Assembly (NCBI RefSeq): GCF_003014485.1
Contig: NZ_PYGA01000007.1
Span: forward strand, 62,001-126,000
Length of the DNA: 64,000 bases
Source: Murinocardiopsis flavida
GTDB lineage: Bacteria > Actinomycetota > Actinomycetes > Streptosporangiales > Streptosporangiaceae
Direction of reading: 5' to 3'
A program made the position numbers and the translations under genes. The notes under the pieces were generated by a model that had not been told where the DNA came from, made no database searches, and worked only from the letters and a program-made list of their open reading frames with translations. Below are positions 18,126 to 26,426 of the stretch, one piece after another (position 1 is the stretch's first letter; each line of letters starts with the position of its first letter).

Positions 18126-18533
18126 ATGGCACCGAGCCCTCGAGCCGACTCCGATCCGCAGGTCCCGACGCCGACCGGCCGCCGGCAGATGTGGCGTCGC
18201 CGTTGGCTGCGCACGCGCGCCCACCTGAGGATCTGGCGCAAGCGGATGCACTCGCACCCTGTCCTGCACTGGACCTGGCGCAGTGTGATCATCGTCGTCG
18301 GCGGGTTCATCCTGCTCGCCGGTATCGTCATGTGCGTGACGCCGGGCCCCGGTGCGCTCGGGATCCTGCTCGGCCTGGCGATCCTCGCCACGGAGTTCTC
18401 CTGGGCGCACAACCTGCTGCACCGGGCGCGGGTCTGGGAGCGCAAGGCCCGCGAGAAGGCGATCGCCACGCAGCGCCGCCGCCGCGCCCGCAAGGCCGCA
18501 TTCCGGACGGACCGGCCGCATCAGGGCTCTTAA
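18126..18533 (+). CDS. TIGR02611-type PGPGW membrane protein
   Basis: A 135-aa protein with a basic N-terminal cytoplasmic half (WRRRWLRTRAHLRIWRKRM) and two membrane helices around TWRSVIIVVGGFILLAGIVM and GALGILLGLAILATEFSWA. The segment between them, CVTPGPGALG, matches the PGPGW family signature. A basic tail follows. The function is unknown. The ATG at 18126 has a GTGAG nearby; one at 18078 is less likely. Confidence 0.8.
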   Translation: MAPSPRADSDPQVPTPTGRRQMWRRRWLRTRAHLRIWRKRMHSHPVLHWTWRSVIIVVGGFILLAGIVMCVTPGPGALGILLGLAILATEFSWAHNLLHRARVWERKAREKAIATQRRRRARKAAFRTDRPHQGS

Positions 18534-18635
18534 AGCTCGCACCAAACCGGTGTGTTCACCGGCCCAAAAGCAGGGATGGGCCGCGGCAGCCGCCGCTGTG
18601 GCGCCTTCGGCGGCGGACCGGAATGGAAAACAGGT

Positions 18636-18666
18636 GAGGCCGACTCCCCGTTTGGGAGTCGGCCTC
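18636..18666. terminator. Hairpin between PGPGW gene and tRNA-Val
   Basis: A perfect 13-bp stem, GAGGCCGACTCCC with its complement and a CGTTT loop, lies between two converging genes. On the minus strand it is followed by ACCTGTTTTCC, so it can serve the tRNA-Val gene and probably both sides. Confidence 0.75.
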
Positions 18667-18675
18667 TCGGTACTG

Positions 18676-18749
18676 TGGGCGATACTGGACTCGAACCAGT
18701 GACCTCATCGGTGTGAACGATGCGCTCTAGCCAACTGAGCTAATCGCCC
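18676..18749 (-). tRNA. tRNA-Val (CAC)
   Basis: A complete cloverleaf on the minus strand. The acceptor is GGGCGAT/ATCGCCC, the anticodon stem CATCG/CGATG holds loop TTCACAC with anticodon CAC, and the T-arm is ACTGG-TTCGAGT-CCAGT. CCA is not encoded; the discriminator base is A. Confidence 0.96.
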
Positions 18750-19173
18750 GCCCACGCCCCGCTTACGCCGGGCGAACAAAGAAAACTGTAGCGCATCCGC
18801 GCCGCGAATCGTGCAGGGTTTCCCGATGGACCCGGGGCGACGTGACCGACGTCTCCCTGCCGGTTTCACACCCTGCGACCGGGGCCGAACCGGTGCCGAA
18901 CACCCTCGCATCCTGGCAGTCCAAACCTTTACCTGGTCTGGACCGCCCAGGTGCGGCGTGCCCGGGTGATGCGCCACACAGATCATGCGGAAATTCCTGG
19001 TTTACGCAGCTCATTAGAGTTACGGAGGGTAGGAAGACGCGGCGGCGACCCCGCCCCTTCCCCCACGCCCGAGTAAAAGACACCGGTTGCGCGTCATAGT
19101 CATGAACCGGCCGCGTTGGAGCGGGTGACACTGCAACCGACCCGCCAGAGAGCGGGGCCGGAGGAGAAAAGGT
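18750..19173. other. Long leader/promoter region upstream of the SsgB-like gene
   Basis: About 420 bases between tRNA-Val and the SsgB-like gene. Open frames here are short and not protein-like. The part at 18985-19035 is AT-richer than its surroundings and is the best place for a promoter. The last 15 bases contain the GGAGGAG ribosome site. Developmental regulators often act upstream of ssg genes, but I cannot identify a specific operator. Confidence 0.5.
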
Positions 19174-19602
19174 TTGGCGAACATGAACAGTAGCGGTACC
19201 ACTGCAACCGCCGAGCTGGGACTACGGCTGGTCGTGCCCGACCGCACCGCGGTCCCCCTCGTCGCCCGGCTCGACTACAGCGCAGGCGACCCCTACGCCA
19301 TCAAGGTGTCCTTCCACGTCGGCGAGGACGAGCCCGTCGAGTGGATCTTCGCGCGCGAACTGCTGACCGTCGGAATCGTGCGCCCCGCCGGCGACGGCGA
19401 CGTCCGCGTGTGGCCCGCCAAGGGCGGCGACGAGCGCACCGTGAACATCACCCTGTCGTCGCCGTTCGGGCACGCGCAGTTCGACGCGCCGGTCTCGCCG
19501 CTCGCGGAGTTCCTGCACCGCACCTACGAGATCGCGCCCGCCGGGCAGGAGGCCGACTACGTCGACCTCGACGCGGAGATCGAACAGCACCTCTGCTCCT
19601 GA
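19174..19602 (+). CDS. SsgA/SsgB-family sporulation and cell-division protein
   Basis: A 142-aa protein matching the SsgA-like family over its whole length: LRLVVPDRTAVPLVARLDYSAGDPYA, then VEWIFARELLTVGIVRPAGDGDVRVWP and LAEFLHRTYEIAPAGQE. SsgB recruits FtsZ to future septum sites in sporulating actinomycetes, and genomes outside Streptomyces often keep one SsgB-like copy. A TTG at 19174 fits the GGAGGAG site nine bases upstream; the ATG at 19183 is 18 bases from it. The residues agree best with SsgB, but the subtype is inferred. Confidence 0.9.
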   Translation: MANMNSSGTTATAELGLRLVVPDRTAVPLVARLDYSAGDPYAIKVSFHVGEDEPVEWIFARELLTVGIVRPAGDGDVRVWPAKGGDERTVNITLSSPFGHAQFDAPVSPLAEFLHRTYEIAPAGQEADYVDLDAEIEQHLCS

Positions 19603-19611
19603 ACCCGGGCC

Positions 19612-19627
19612 GGGCGGCACACCGCCC
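19612..19627 (+). terminator. Small hairpin after the SsgB-like gene
   Basis: GGGCGG-CACA-CCGCCC lies ten bases past the stop codon. There is no T-tract on the plus strand, so it is only a possible terminator or 3'-end stabiliser. Confidence 0.35.
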
Positions 19628-19638
19628 AGGCACGGACG

Positions 19639-19670
19639 AAAAAAAGTCACCCGGTGTCGCACCGGATGAC
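19639..19670 (-). terminator. Rho-independent terminator of the aminotransferase gene
   Basis: On the minus strand a stem GTCAnCCGGTG/CACCGGnTGAC with one mismatch and a TCG-type loop is followed by seven T residues. It lies about 170 bases past the stop codon of the pabC-like gene, which it most likely terminates, and faces the SsgB-like gene. Confidence 0.8.
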
Positions 19671-19838
19671 CATCGGCCCCTGCGCTCGATCAGCGGAATC
19701 GAGCGCGCAGGCCCGATTTTCGGCATACCCGCCCCTCGCGAGGCGAAACGTCCTCTCCTGCGGCGGTCTGCCCGAAACGCCGAACACCTCCCGTCCCGCG
19801 GCGGTTCGCGCCCGGGCGGCAGTGGTCCGGCGCCGCCC

Positions 19839-20681
19839 TCACGGGTCGAGGTCGGCGGCGCTGCGCTCGGCGAACACCTCCACCGCCTTCTGCGAGACGG
19901 GACCGGGGACCGTGCCGAGGACCCGCCCGTCGATGGCGCGGATCGGCTGAACGTCCCGGCCGGTGGAGGTCAGGAACGCCTCGGTCGCCTCGCCCAGCGC
20001 CGACATCGGCACCTCGGCCTCCTCACCGCCGAACCATTCGAGGACCAGTTCGCGGGTGATGCCCGCAAGGGGCCCCGCTGACAGCGGCGGGGTGACCAGC
20101 CGCCCGCCGAGCACGACGAAGATGTTGCTCCCGGTGCCCTCGCAGAGGTTCCCCGCTGTGTTGGCGAAGAGCGCCTCGCTGCCGCCCCGCTCCTTCGCGT
20201 AGTTCAGCGCGAGGACGTTGTCGGCGTAGGAGGTCGTCTTCAGGCCCGTGAGCGGCCCGTTCTCGTTGCGGGTCCACGGCACCACCACGACGTCGGTGCT
20301 CGCGGGGACGGCCGAGAAGGCGCCCACGGCGATCACGCACGTCGCCTCTCCCCCGCTGCGGTCGGAGCCCAGCGGCCCTGGTCCCGCCGTGACGGTGATG
20401 CGCACCCGGCCGGGATCGGTTCCCGGGTTCGCTTCGAGCGCCAGCCGCACACCTTCGGCGAGGAGGTCCGTGTCGGGGGCCGGCAGCCCGAGGCCCTCGG
20501 CGGACCTGGTGATCCGGCGCAGGTGCCGGGTGAGGGCGAACGGGCGGCCGCCGACGGCCTTGACCGTCTCGAACACGCCGTCGCCCACGGTGATCCCGTG
20601 GTCGAGTGCCGGGATCCGCGCTTCGTCGGCGTCGAGCACCGCGCCTTGGCCATAACCGGCCCCGGCGATCCACACCCGCAT
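19839..20681 (-). CDS. Class IV PLP aminotransferase, aminodeoxychorismate lyase-like
   Basis: A 280-aa fold-type IV PLP enzyme. Catalytic Lys is in LTGLKTTSYADNV; the N-terminal DHGITVGDGVFETVKAVGG and the phosphate-cup GNLCEGTGSNIFVV are intact. The size and the GDGVFET motif favour 4-amino-4-deoxychorismate lyase (PabC, p-aminobenzoate for folate) over branched-chain or D-amino-acid aminotransferase, but these are hard to separate without alignment. The ATG at 20681 is preceded by GAGGGGAT; the longer frame upstream is Arg-rich. No folate or chorismate genes are adjacent. Confidence 0.85.
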   Translation of the reverse strand: MRVWIAGAGYGQGAVLDADEARIPALDHGITVGDGVFETVKAVGGRPFALTRHLRRITRSAEGLGLPAPDTDLLAEGVRLALEANPGTDPGRVRITVTAGPGPLGSDRSGGEATCVIAVGAFSAVPASTDVVVVPWTRNENGPLTGLKTTSYADNVLALNYAKERGGSEALFANTAGNLCEGTGSNIFVVLGGRLVTPPLSAGPLAGITRELVLEWFGGEEAEVPMSALGEATEAFLTSTGRDVQPIRAIDGRVLGTVPGPVSQKAVEVFAERSAADLDP

Positions 20682-21021
20682 ATGAGTCCATCCCCTCGTC
20701 GTCCTCATTCGGCCAGATCCGATCCTGCCAGCACCGCCGCGCGATACGGCACACGCCCCCGATCGGCCTCGACGGATCCCCCATGTGCAGTTCAGATCGG
20801 GCATCGCGTGGGTACGGTAGCGAACCACCCACCCCGGCACCATTTCCCCCGAACAACCGGCGACCGACCGAATTGGCCGCAAAACTCCGCAGCGATGTCA
20901 CGTTTGGCTATCATCTGGACAACGCTTATCGGTTCCCCCTCGAACCGCTGCACCCTCACCCCTCACACGACCGGCCCGGCCCCCACGGCGATCACGCACA
21001 CGACACAGATCTAAGAGAGCC
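20682..21021. other. Divergent promoter region, pabC-like / Roadblock
   Basis: About 340 bases separate the two divergent genes. The stretch 20890-20945 is noticeably less GC-rich and may hold the Roadblock promoter. A GAGAG ribosome site precedes its ATG. I see no clear gene or strong inverted repeat. Confidence 0.45.
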
Positions 21022-21453
21022 ATGACCTCACGGAGTACCGCCCCCGGCGAACTGAGCTGGTTGCTCGACGACCTCCTCACCCGAGCCACCGGAACCCGCC
21101 ACGCCATCGTCCTGTCCACCGATGGCCTGCTCATGGCGGCATCCAGCCAGATGGACCGCTCGGCGGCCGAGCACCTCGCCGCCATCGCATCCGGCCTGCA
21201 CAGCCTCGCCGGCGGCGCGAGCAAGCAGTTCGCCGCCGGCGGCATCAGGCAGAGCATCATCGAGATGGACGACGCGTTCCTGTTCGTCGCCGCGGCCGGC
21301 GAAGGTGCCTGCATGGCGCTGCTCGCCGACTCCGAGTGCGACGTCGGCCTGGTCGCCTACGAAATGAACAAGGTCATCCAGCGGGTCGGCCAGTACCTCT
21401 CCGCGCCGCCCCGCCCCGACATGCCGTCCACCCCCGCCCGCATCGAGCGCTGA
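21022..21453 (+). CDS. Roadblock/LC7-domain protein (MglB-like), orphan
   Basis: A 143-aa protein with the Roadblock/LC7 fold: ELSWLLDDLLTRATGTRHAIVLSTDGLLMAAS, AASGLHSLAGGAS and FLFVAAAGEGACMALLADSECDVGLVAYEM. In actinomycete conservons such a protein lies with a nitrate-sensor kinase, a DUF742 protein and a small Ras-like GTPase, for which it acts as GAP or partner. None of these is next to it here, so it is an orphan copy. There is no signal peptide or membrane helix. Confidence 0.9.
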   Translation: MTSRSTAPGELSWLLDDLLTRATGTRHAIVLSTDGLLMAASSQMDRSAAEHLAAIASGLHSLAGGASKQFAAGGIRQSIIEMDDAFLFVAAAGEGACMALLADSECDVGLVAYEMNKVIQRVGQYLSAPPRPDMPSTPARIER

Positions 21454-21595
21454 CCCGTCGAACCGCCCCGGCACCGCACTCGCACGGTCCCGGGTCCTCG
21501 GCGAAACCGTTCGCTCCAACTGCGGGGATCCGCTAAAGTTCAGAGTGCTGCGAGGGAATCGCCCCGGTCATCACCGGGACGCCCTTCCCTCCCGT

Positions 21596-21668
21596 GCGGA
21601 CGTGGCTCAGCTGGTAGAGCATCACCTTGCCAAGGTGAGGGTCGCGGGTTCGAATCCCGTCGTCCGCT
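21596..21668 (+). tRNA. tRNA-Gly (GCC), copy 1
   Basis: A cloverleaf with acceptor GCGGACG/CGTCCGC and anticodon stem CACCT/AGGTG around TTGCCAA, so the anticodon is GCC. The T-arm is GCGGG-TTCGAAT-CCCGT. It is identical in sequence to the second copy at 21721. Confidence 0.96.
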
Positions 21669-21720
21669 CGCGATCATCGACGACCATCGGTGTGCACTAT
21701 GGGGTCAGCCCCCATGCAAT

Positions 21721-21793
21721 GCGGACGTGGCTCAGCTGGTAGAGCATCACCTTGCCAAGGTGAGGGTCGCGGGTTCGAATCCCGTCGTCCGCT
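21721..21793 (+). tRNA. tRNA-Gly (GCC), copy 2
   Basis: An exact 73-base duplicate of the tRNA-Gly gene 52 bases upstream. The spacer between them differs from flanking DNA, so this is a tandem gene pair likely made as one transcript. Confidence 0.96.
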
Positions 21794-21843
21794 CGGAGGC
21801 GGTCGTTCGGGTATCTCCCCACCAGGCTCGGACAGCCGAACGC

Positions 21844-21915
21844 GGCGGAGTGGCCGAGTGGCTCAGGCAAGGGACTGCAAATCCCTCTACACGGGTTCAA
21901 TTCCCGTCTCCGCTT
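21844..21915 (+). tRNA. tRNA-Cys (GCA)
   Basis: A cloverleaf with acceptor GGCGGAG/CTCCGCT (the first pair is a G-T wobble), anticodon loop CTGCAAA in a GGGA/TCCC stem giving GCA, and T-arm ACGGG-TTCAATT-CCCGT. Confidence 0.92.
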
Positions 21916-21929
21916 CCGAGCACGTACTC

Positions 21930-22001
21930 GGGCGATTAGCTCAGGGGGAGAGCGCTACCTTGACACGGTAGAGGTCACTGGTTCGAAACCAGTATCGCCC
22001 A
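21930..22001 (+). tRNA. tRNA-Val (GAC)
   Basis: A cloverleaf with acceptor GGGCGAT/ATCGCCC and anticodon stem CTACC/GGTAG around TTGACAC, anticodon GAC. The T-arm is ACTGG-TTCGAAA-CCAGT. Its acceptor and T-arm match the inverted tRNA-Val (CAC) at 18676 closely. Confidence 0.96.
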
Positions 22002-22025
22002 CCGAAGTGAACAGCAGGTCGGAAC

Positions 22026-22090
22026 GGGCCTCCCCGAGACCTCTCCGCCGGGCCCGGCCCGCCGCGAGAGGTGCCGGGGAGGCCCTTTTT
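22026..22090 (+). terminator. Strong terminator of the tRNA cluster
   Basis: An outer 10-bp stem GGGCCTCCCC/GGGGAGGCCC and an inner ACCTCTC/GAGAGGT stem are followed by five T residues. It ends the Gly-Gly-Cys-Val tRNA unit. Confidence 0.9.
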
Positions 22091-22115
22091 CGTTCCCCGG
22101 GGTCTTTCCGGGGGC

Positions 22116-22988
22116 TCAGGTCTGCTCCGCGAGGATCCGGCGCAGGGTGGCGGCGAAGGCGTCCGGCTCGCCCTTCATGCCGAACTCGCCGCCGCCGAAG
22201 CCGCCGTGGTGGCTGGGGAAGGTGACCGCCGCCGTGCCTAGCCGCCCGGCGACACCCGCGCCCGAACGACCCGTCAGCTCCTCGGCGGACTCGGTTCCGA
22301 CACCGAGGACGATCCGGGTCGGTGCCGCCCGCAACGCGTCGAAGTCGGGCTGGAAGTGGATGCACGAGAGCATGTTCTGCCCGATCATCGGGTCGTCGCG
22401 GGAACCGTCGTCCTCGGCCGGCAACCCGAACTCGGCGGGATCGGGGGCGGGCCGGTGGGCGAAGTCGGCGGGGATCGGCCCCTTCGCGCCGGTGAGCGCG
22501 ATGAACTTGGCCATCGCCGGGCCCAGGCCGCGCCGCTGGTAGGTCCGGTGGATGTCCATGGACGCGGCCAGCACCGCCCCGCAGTCCGGCAGCACCTGGG
22601 CGAGCGGCGGCTCGTGCGCCACGAGCGTGCGCACCAACTCCGGGTGGCGGGCCACCAGGGCGAACGCGTTGACCGCGCCGCCGCTGCTGGCGAAGATGTC
22701 GACCGGTCCGCCGCCGAGGGCGGCGATCAACCGGTGCAGGTCGTCGGCGTGCTCGTCGGGTGTCGACTCGACCACGCCGTCGGAACGCTCGCTGCGGCCG
22801 GTACCGCGGGGGTCGTAGGTCACGACCGTGCGATCGGGGAAATACCCGGCGAGGGTGGTGAACCCGGCGGCGTCCATCGGGGATGCGATCATCAGCAGGG
22901 CGGGCGCCGCATCGGATCCGGTGCCGCGGACGTCGTAGCGCAGCACTGCGCCCGGGACCTCAAGGCTGCGGGTGGTCGGCTCGGCCAT
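22116..22988 (-). CDS. Alpha/beta-fold hydrolase
   Basis: A 290-aa hydrolase. The nucleophile elbow is FASSGGA, the oxyanion strand is LLMIASPMDAAGF, and VTYDPRGTGRSER is the DxRGxGxS segment of the family. His near the end (TFPSHHGGFGG) is the likely catalytic base. Substrates cannot be inferred; the Ser-rich elbow is close to esterase and peroxidase-like members annotated in actinomycetes. It is a single gene facing the tRNA terminator. Confidence 0.85.
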   Translation of the reverse strand: MAEPTTRSLEVPGAVLRYDVRGTGSDAAPALLMIASPMDAAGFTTLAGYFPDRTVVTYDPRGTGRSERSDGVVESTPDEHADDLHRLIAALGGGPVDIFASSGGAVNAFALVARHPELVRTLVAHEPPLAQVLPDCGAVLAASMDIHRTYQRRGLGPAMAKFIALTGAKGPIPADFAHRPAPDPAEFGLPAEDDGSRDDPMIGQNMLSCIHFQPDFDALRAAPTRIVLGVGTESAEELTGRSGAGVAGRLGTAAVTFPSHHGGFGGGEFGMKGEPDAFAATLRRILAEQT

Positions 22989-23226
22989 GGGGAGCCCCCT
23001 TCCGGGAGTGGTGTCGTGTGCCGATACCGACCGGCGGGACCGGCAGGACTCATCGGCGCGGCGCGGGGCGCGCGGACCCGCGCGGGCGGTGCCGCCGCGG
23101 GCACCGCCCCGCCCCGTCCGCTTCGGCCGTCGACGCGGACCCGCGGGAGTGCGGCCTCAGGCCGGGTGCCGCTCCGCTGCGGTCGGCCGCGGCGGAGCGG
23201 CACCGGTCATGGGGCGTGCCGAGCGG

Positions 23227-23424
23227 TCACCGAGCCGACAGTGCGATCGCCCGGGCCGGGCAGAGGCGCGCCGCCGTACGGACGCCGCCGTGCAGCCGGG
23301 GGTCGGGGCCGTCGTCGAGGAGGGTGACGACGCCGTCGGTCTCGCGCTGGTCGAACACCGCGGGGGCGCTCATGACGCACTGCCCCGATCCGGCGCACGC
23401 GTCCTGGTCGACGCGGACCCTCAT
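23227..23424 (-). CDS. [3Fe-4S] ferredoxin, P450 redox partner
   Basis: A 65-aa ferredoxin of the type found beside actinobacterial P450 genes. Three cysteines are visible, Cys10 and Cys16 in ACAGSGQC and Cys55 in RLCPA, which fits one [3Fe-4S] cluster instead of 4Fe-4S. Its ATG overlaps the P450 stop by four bases (ATGA), so the two are translated in a coupled way and the ferredoxin most likely passes electrons to that P450. Confidence 0.9.
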   Translation of the reverse strand: MRVRVDQDACAGSGQCVMSAPAVFDQRETDGVVTLLDDGPDPRLHGGVRTAARLCPARAIALSAR

Positions 23425-24662
23425 CGGCCCCCTCCGTCCGTGCGCTCCCAGGTGACGGGGAGTTCCCTGACCCCGTAGAAGACCGCGTTGTGCTTGAAGA
23501 CCAGGTCGGCCAGTGGCACGGCGGCCGCCAGCGTGGGAATGCGCCGGAAGAGGGTGCCGAAGACCGCCTGGAGCTCCACGCGCGCCAGTGACTGGCCGAG
23601 GCACTGGTGCGCGCCGAAGCCGAACGAGACGTGGTGGCGCGCCGCGCGGTGGACGTCGAGCGTGTCGGGGTCGGGGAACGCCGCCGGATCCCGGTTCGCG
23701 GTGCTCTTGACCGCGATGATCCCGTCGCCCTTGCCGATGTGCCGGCCGCCGACCACCAGGTCCGCGCGTGCGACGCGGCGGGCCTCGGTGTGGGTGACGG
23801 ACAGGTACCGCAGGAGCTCCTCGACGGCGCCGGCGACCACCGCGGGGTCGGCGCCGCCGCGGAGCACGTCCAGCTGCTCCGGGTGCGCCAGCAGCGCCGC
23901 CGTGCCCAGGGCGATCATGTTCGCGGTGGTGTCGTGCCCGGCGACCAGCAGCAGTTGGCCCGCCGTGGCTATCTCGCGGCGGGTCATCGCGCCGGTGCGG
24001 TACTGCTCGACGGCCATCCTGCTGAGGACGTCGTCGCCCGGCTCGGCGTCCTTCGCGGCGACGAGGTCGCCGAGGTAGGCGTTCAGCTCCTCGCTGGCCG
24101 CCATGGCCCGCGCGGGGTCGCCGCCGTCCATGACGAGTTCGCCAGCCACCCGCTGGAAGAAGGAGCGGTCGGCGTAGGGCACGCCGAGCACCTCGCAGAT
24201 CACCAGTGAGGGGACCGGCAGGGCCAGCGCCGCCACCAGGTCGACCGGGTCCGGCCCGTCGATCATGGCGTCGATGTGGTCGTCCACGATCCGCTGGATC
24301 CTGGGCCGCAGCGCCTCGGCGCTCTTGACCGTGAAGTCCGCTGCCATCCGCCGCCGGTGGGTGATGTGCTCCGGCGCGTCCATCTGCATCAGCGTCGTCA
24401 TCCGGGTGTCGCGCGCCTTGCTGACCGCGTTGGTGTGCGGAAAGCCGGGCCAGGAGACCTCGGCGCTGACGCGCGGGTCGGTGAGCACGGTGCGGACGTC
24501 GGCGTGCCGGGTGACCAGCCACGCGGTGCTCCCGTCCCAGAGCCGTACCCGCGACACCGGTTCGCCGTCGTTCAGCAGGCGCAGTCCCGGCGGCGGGTCG
24601 AACGGGCACGCGGCGGCACGGGGCATCGGGAACGCGGGCGGCTCCGCCAGGGCGTCGGGCAT
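23421..24662 (-). CDS. Cytochrome P450
   Basis: A 413-aa soluble class I P450. The oxygen-binding I-helix motif is AGHDTT (241-246), the K-helix ExxR is Glu282-LL-Arg285, and the heme loop is FGFGAHQCLG with Cys354 as iron ligand. Length and motifs suit the CYP105/CYP107-like actinomycete group. The ATG has AAGGAG six bases upstream. The MFS transporter gene lies 74 bases upstream on the same strand and the ferredoxin is downstream, suggesting a small oxidation-and-export or xenobiotic operon. Substrate unknown. Confidence 0.93.
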   Translation of the reverse strand: MPDALAEPPAFPMPRAAACPFDPPPGLRLLNDGEPVSRVRLWDGSTAWLVTRHADVRTVLTDPRVSAEVSWPGFPHTNAVSKARDTRMTTLMQMDAPEHITHRRRMAADFTVKSAEALRPRIQRIVDDHIDAMIDGPDPVDLVAALALPVPSLVICEVLGVPYADRSFFQRVAGELVMDGGDPARAMAASEELNAYLGDLVAAKDAEPGDDVLSRMAVEQYRTGAMTRREIATAGQLLLVAGHDTTANMIALGTAALLAHPEQLDVLRGGADPAVVAGAVEELLRYLSVTHTEARRVARADLVVGGRHIGKGDGIIAVKSTANRDPAAFPDPDTLDVHRAARHHVSFGFGAHQCLGQSLARVELQAVFGTLFRRIPTLAAAVPLADLVFKHNAVFYGVRELPVTWERTDGGGR

Positions 24663-24736
24663 GGCATCTCCTTGCGTTGACCAGGGGTTATGTGCGGGTG
24701 CGGCCCCCGAGGCGTCCCGGGGTGCGGGCGCGGGTG

Positions 24737-26152
24737 TCACGCGTCCACCCCCGCCGGGGCGCCCGTGCGGGCGGCGCGGTCGGCCGCGTAGGCGGTGGCG
24801 GTGCCGATCGCGCAGATGAGCGCGAACCCGAAGAGCATGTACCGGGCCGAGTCGAGCATCGAGGACCCGCCCAGGTGCACCAGGACCCCGGCGACCGCCG
24901 TGCCGAACGCGATCGACAGGCTCGTCACGGTCGCGATCGCCGCTGCCGCCCGCCGCCCCTCCGCCGGGTCCTGGGTGCTGGACATCGCGGCAACGGACAG
25001 GTGCGGGTAGGCCAGACCGATGCCGGATCCGGCGACGACCAGCACCGGCACCCAGCTGAACACCAGCCAGGCCGGCGCGTCCTGCCATTGCAGCAGCCCA
25101 TGGGCGAGCAGCCCGAGCGCCAGCAGCAGCGGACCGATGACGCGCAGGCGGCGCACCGTGCGCTCCTTGACGGCGGAGGAGCTGAGGATCTGGGTCGCCG
25201 ACCAGCCCAGCGAGATGGCGGCCCCGAAGAAGCCGGCCGCGGCGGGCGCCAGCCCGCCCAGCCGCTGGCCGAACAACGGCACGAACGACTCGACCGCGAC
25301 ACCGAACGTCAGCAGCGCGAGCGTCAGGTACACCCACTTCAGCGGCGAGCCCTTCCGGTAGGTCGCGTGCGGGAACACCCGGAGTTCGCTGCGGCGCTCG
25401 TGCGCGATGAACCCCGCGACCAGCAGCAGCGCCACCGCGATCCCCGCCGCCATGGCCGCGGTCGAGGACAGCACCCCCGCCACGCTGACCGCCGCCGTGG
25501 CGGCGGTGACCAGGAGCAGCGACACGGCGGGGACCGGCGCCCGCGCGTCGCTGCGCTCCCCGCGCGGCAGCACGCGGGGCACCAGCAGGCAGCACACCGC
25601 CGCGATGACCGCCATCAGCACGAACGCCAGCCGCCACGAGCCGAACTGGGCGAACAGGCCGCCGAGCGCCGGACCGGCGAAGTTGCCGACGCCGTACATC
25701 GCCGACATCAGCGCGTTGCCGCGCGTCCACATCCGCCGGGGCAGGGCGGACCGGATGACGGCGAAGCCCAGCCCGGACAGCAGTCCCGCGCCGATCCCCT
25801 GGAGGCCGCGCCCGGCCAGCAGCACCGGCATCACCGGGCTGAGCGCGCACGCCAGCGAACCGGCGAGGAAGACGGTGAAGCCGAGCAGGTAGGCGCCGAC
25901 GTTGCCCCAGCGGGCCAGGACCCGGCTGACGACCATCGTCGCGATCACCATGGCGACGAGGTAGACCGTCATGTTCCAGGCGTAGAAGTCGGCGCCGCCG
26001 ATGTCGGCGACGGCCGTGGGCAGCAGGCTCGACGCGAGGTAGATGTTGACCGCGCCGACGAGGACGCCGACGGCCAGCATGATCGCCGAACCGGCGTGCT
26101 CCGGGCCCAGCAGCTCCCGCCACGTGGCCGATTCGGATGGGGGTGTGCTCAC
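24737..26152 (-). CDS. MFS transporter, drug-efflux type
   Basis: A 471-aa membrane protein with about 12-14 helices. Motif A-like loop SRVLARWGNVGAYLLG and motif C-like GIGAGLLSGLGFAVI, followed by GVGNFAGPALGGLF, support the major facilitator superfamily, drug:H+ antiporter group. The start is a GTG at 26152 with GGGGGTGG upstream. It is the first gene of the likely MFS-P450-ferredoxin operon. About 270 bases upstream show no gene. Confidence 0.9.
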   Translation of the reverse strand: MSTPPSESATWRELLGPEHAGSAIMLAVGVLVGAVNIYLASSLLPTAVADIGGADFYAWNMTVYLVAMVIATMVVSRVLARWGNVGAYLLGFTVFLAGSLACALSPVMPVLLAGRGLQGIGAGLLSGLGFAVIRSALPRRMWTRGNALMSAMYGVGNFAGPALGGLFAQFGSWRLAFVLMAVIAAVCCLLVPRVLPRGERSDARAPVPAVSLLLVTAATAAVSVAGVLSSTAAMAAGIAVALLLVAGFIAHERRSELRVFPHATYRKGSPLKWVYLTLALLTFGVAVESFVPLFGQRLGGLAPAAAGFFGAAISLGWSATQILSSSAVKERTVRRLRVIGPLLLALGLLAHGLLQWQDAPAWLVFSWVPVLVVAGSGIGLAYPHLSVAAMSSTQDPAEGRRAAAAIATVTSLSIAFGTAVAGVLVHLGGSSMLDSARYMLFGFALICAIGTATAYAADRAARTGAPAGVDA

Positions 26153-26426
26153 GCCGCCACCCCCGCCCTCAGGCGGGGCGCCGCGGCCGCGCCGCGGCCC
26201 GCCCCTCCGCCGGCGGGTCCGGGGCAGTCGGTCGGACGGGTCGGTCGATTGCGTCGCCGCAGGCAGCGGGACGCCGCGCCGAACGGCGCGTTGTCGCGAA
26301 CATTCATGGGTTCAAGCGTGACCGTGAACCGTCCCCGGAGACTTTCCCCCGCCATCCCGGGCCCGGACGGCGAAAACCCTCAACCCCGGATCCAACCCCT
26401 CCCCCGGTCCCCCGCTCCCGGCGCCG

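Noticed and set aside
21022-24662. Conservon (cvn) with Roadblock protein and P450
   Set aside because: The kinase-like, DUF742 and GTPase genes are absent, tRNA genes and a terminator lie between and the P450 is on the opposite strand.
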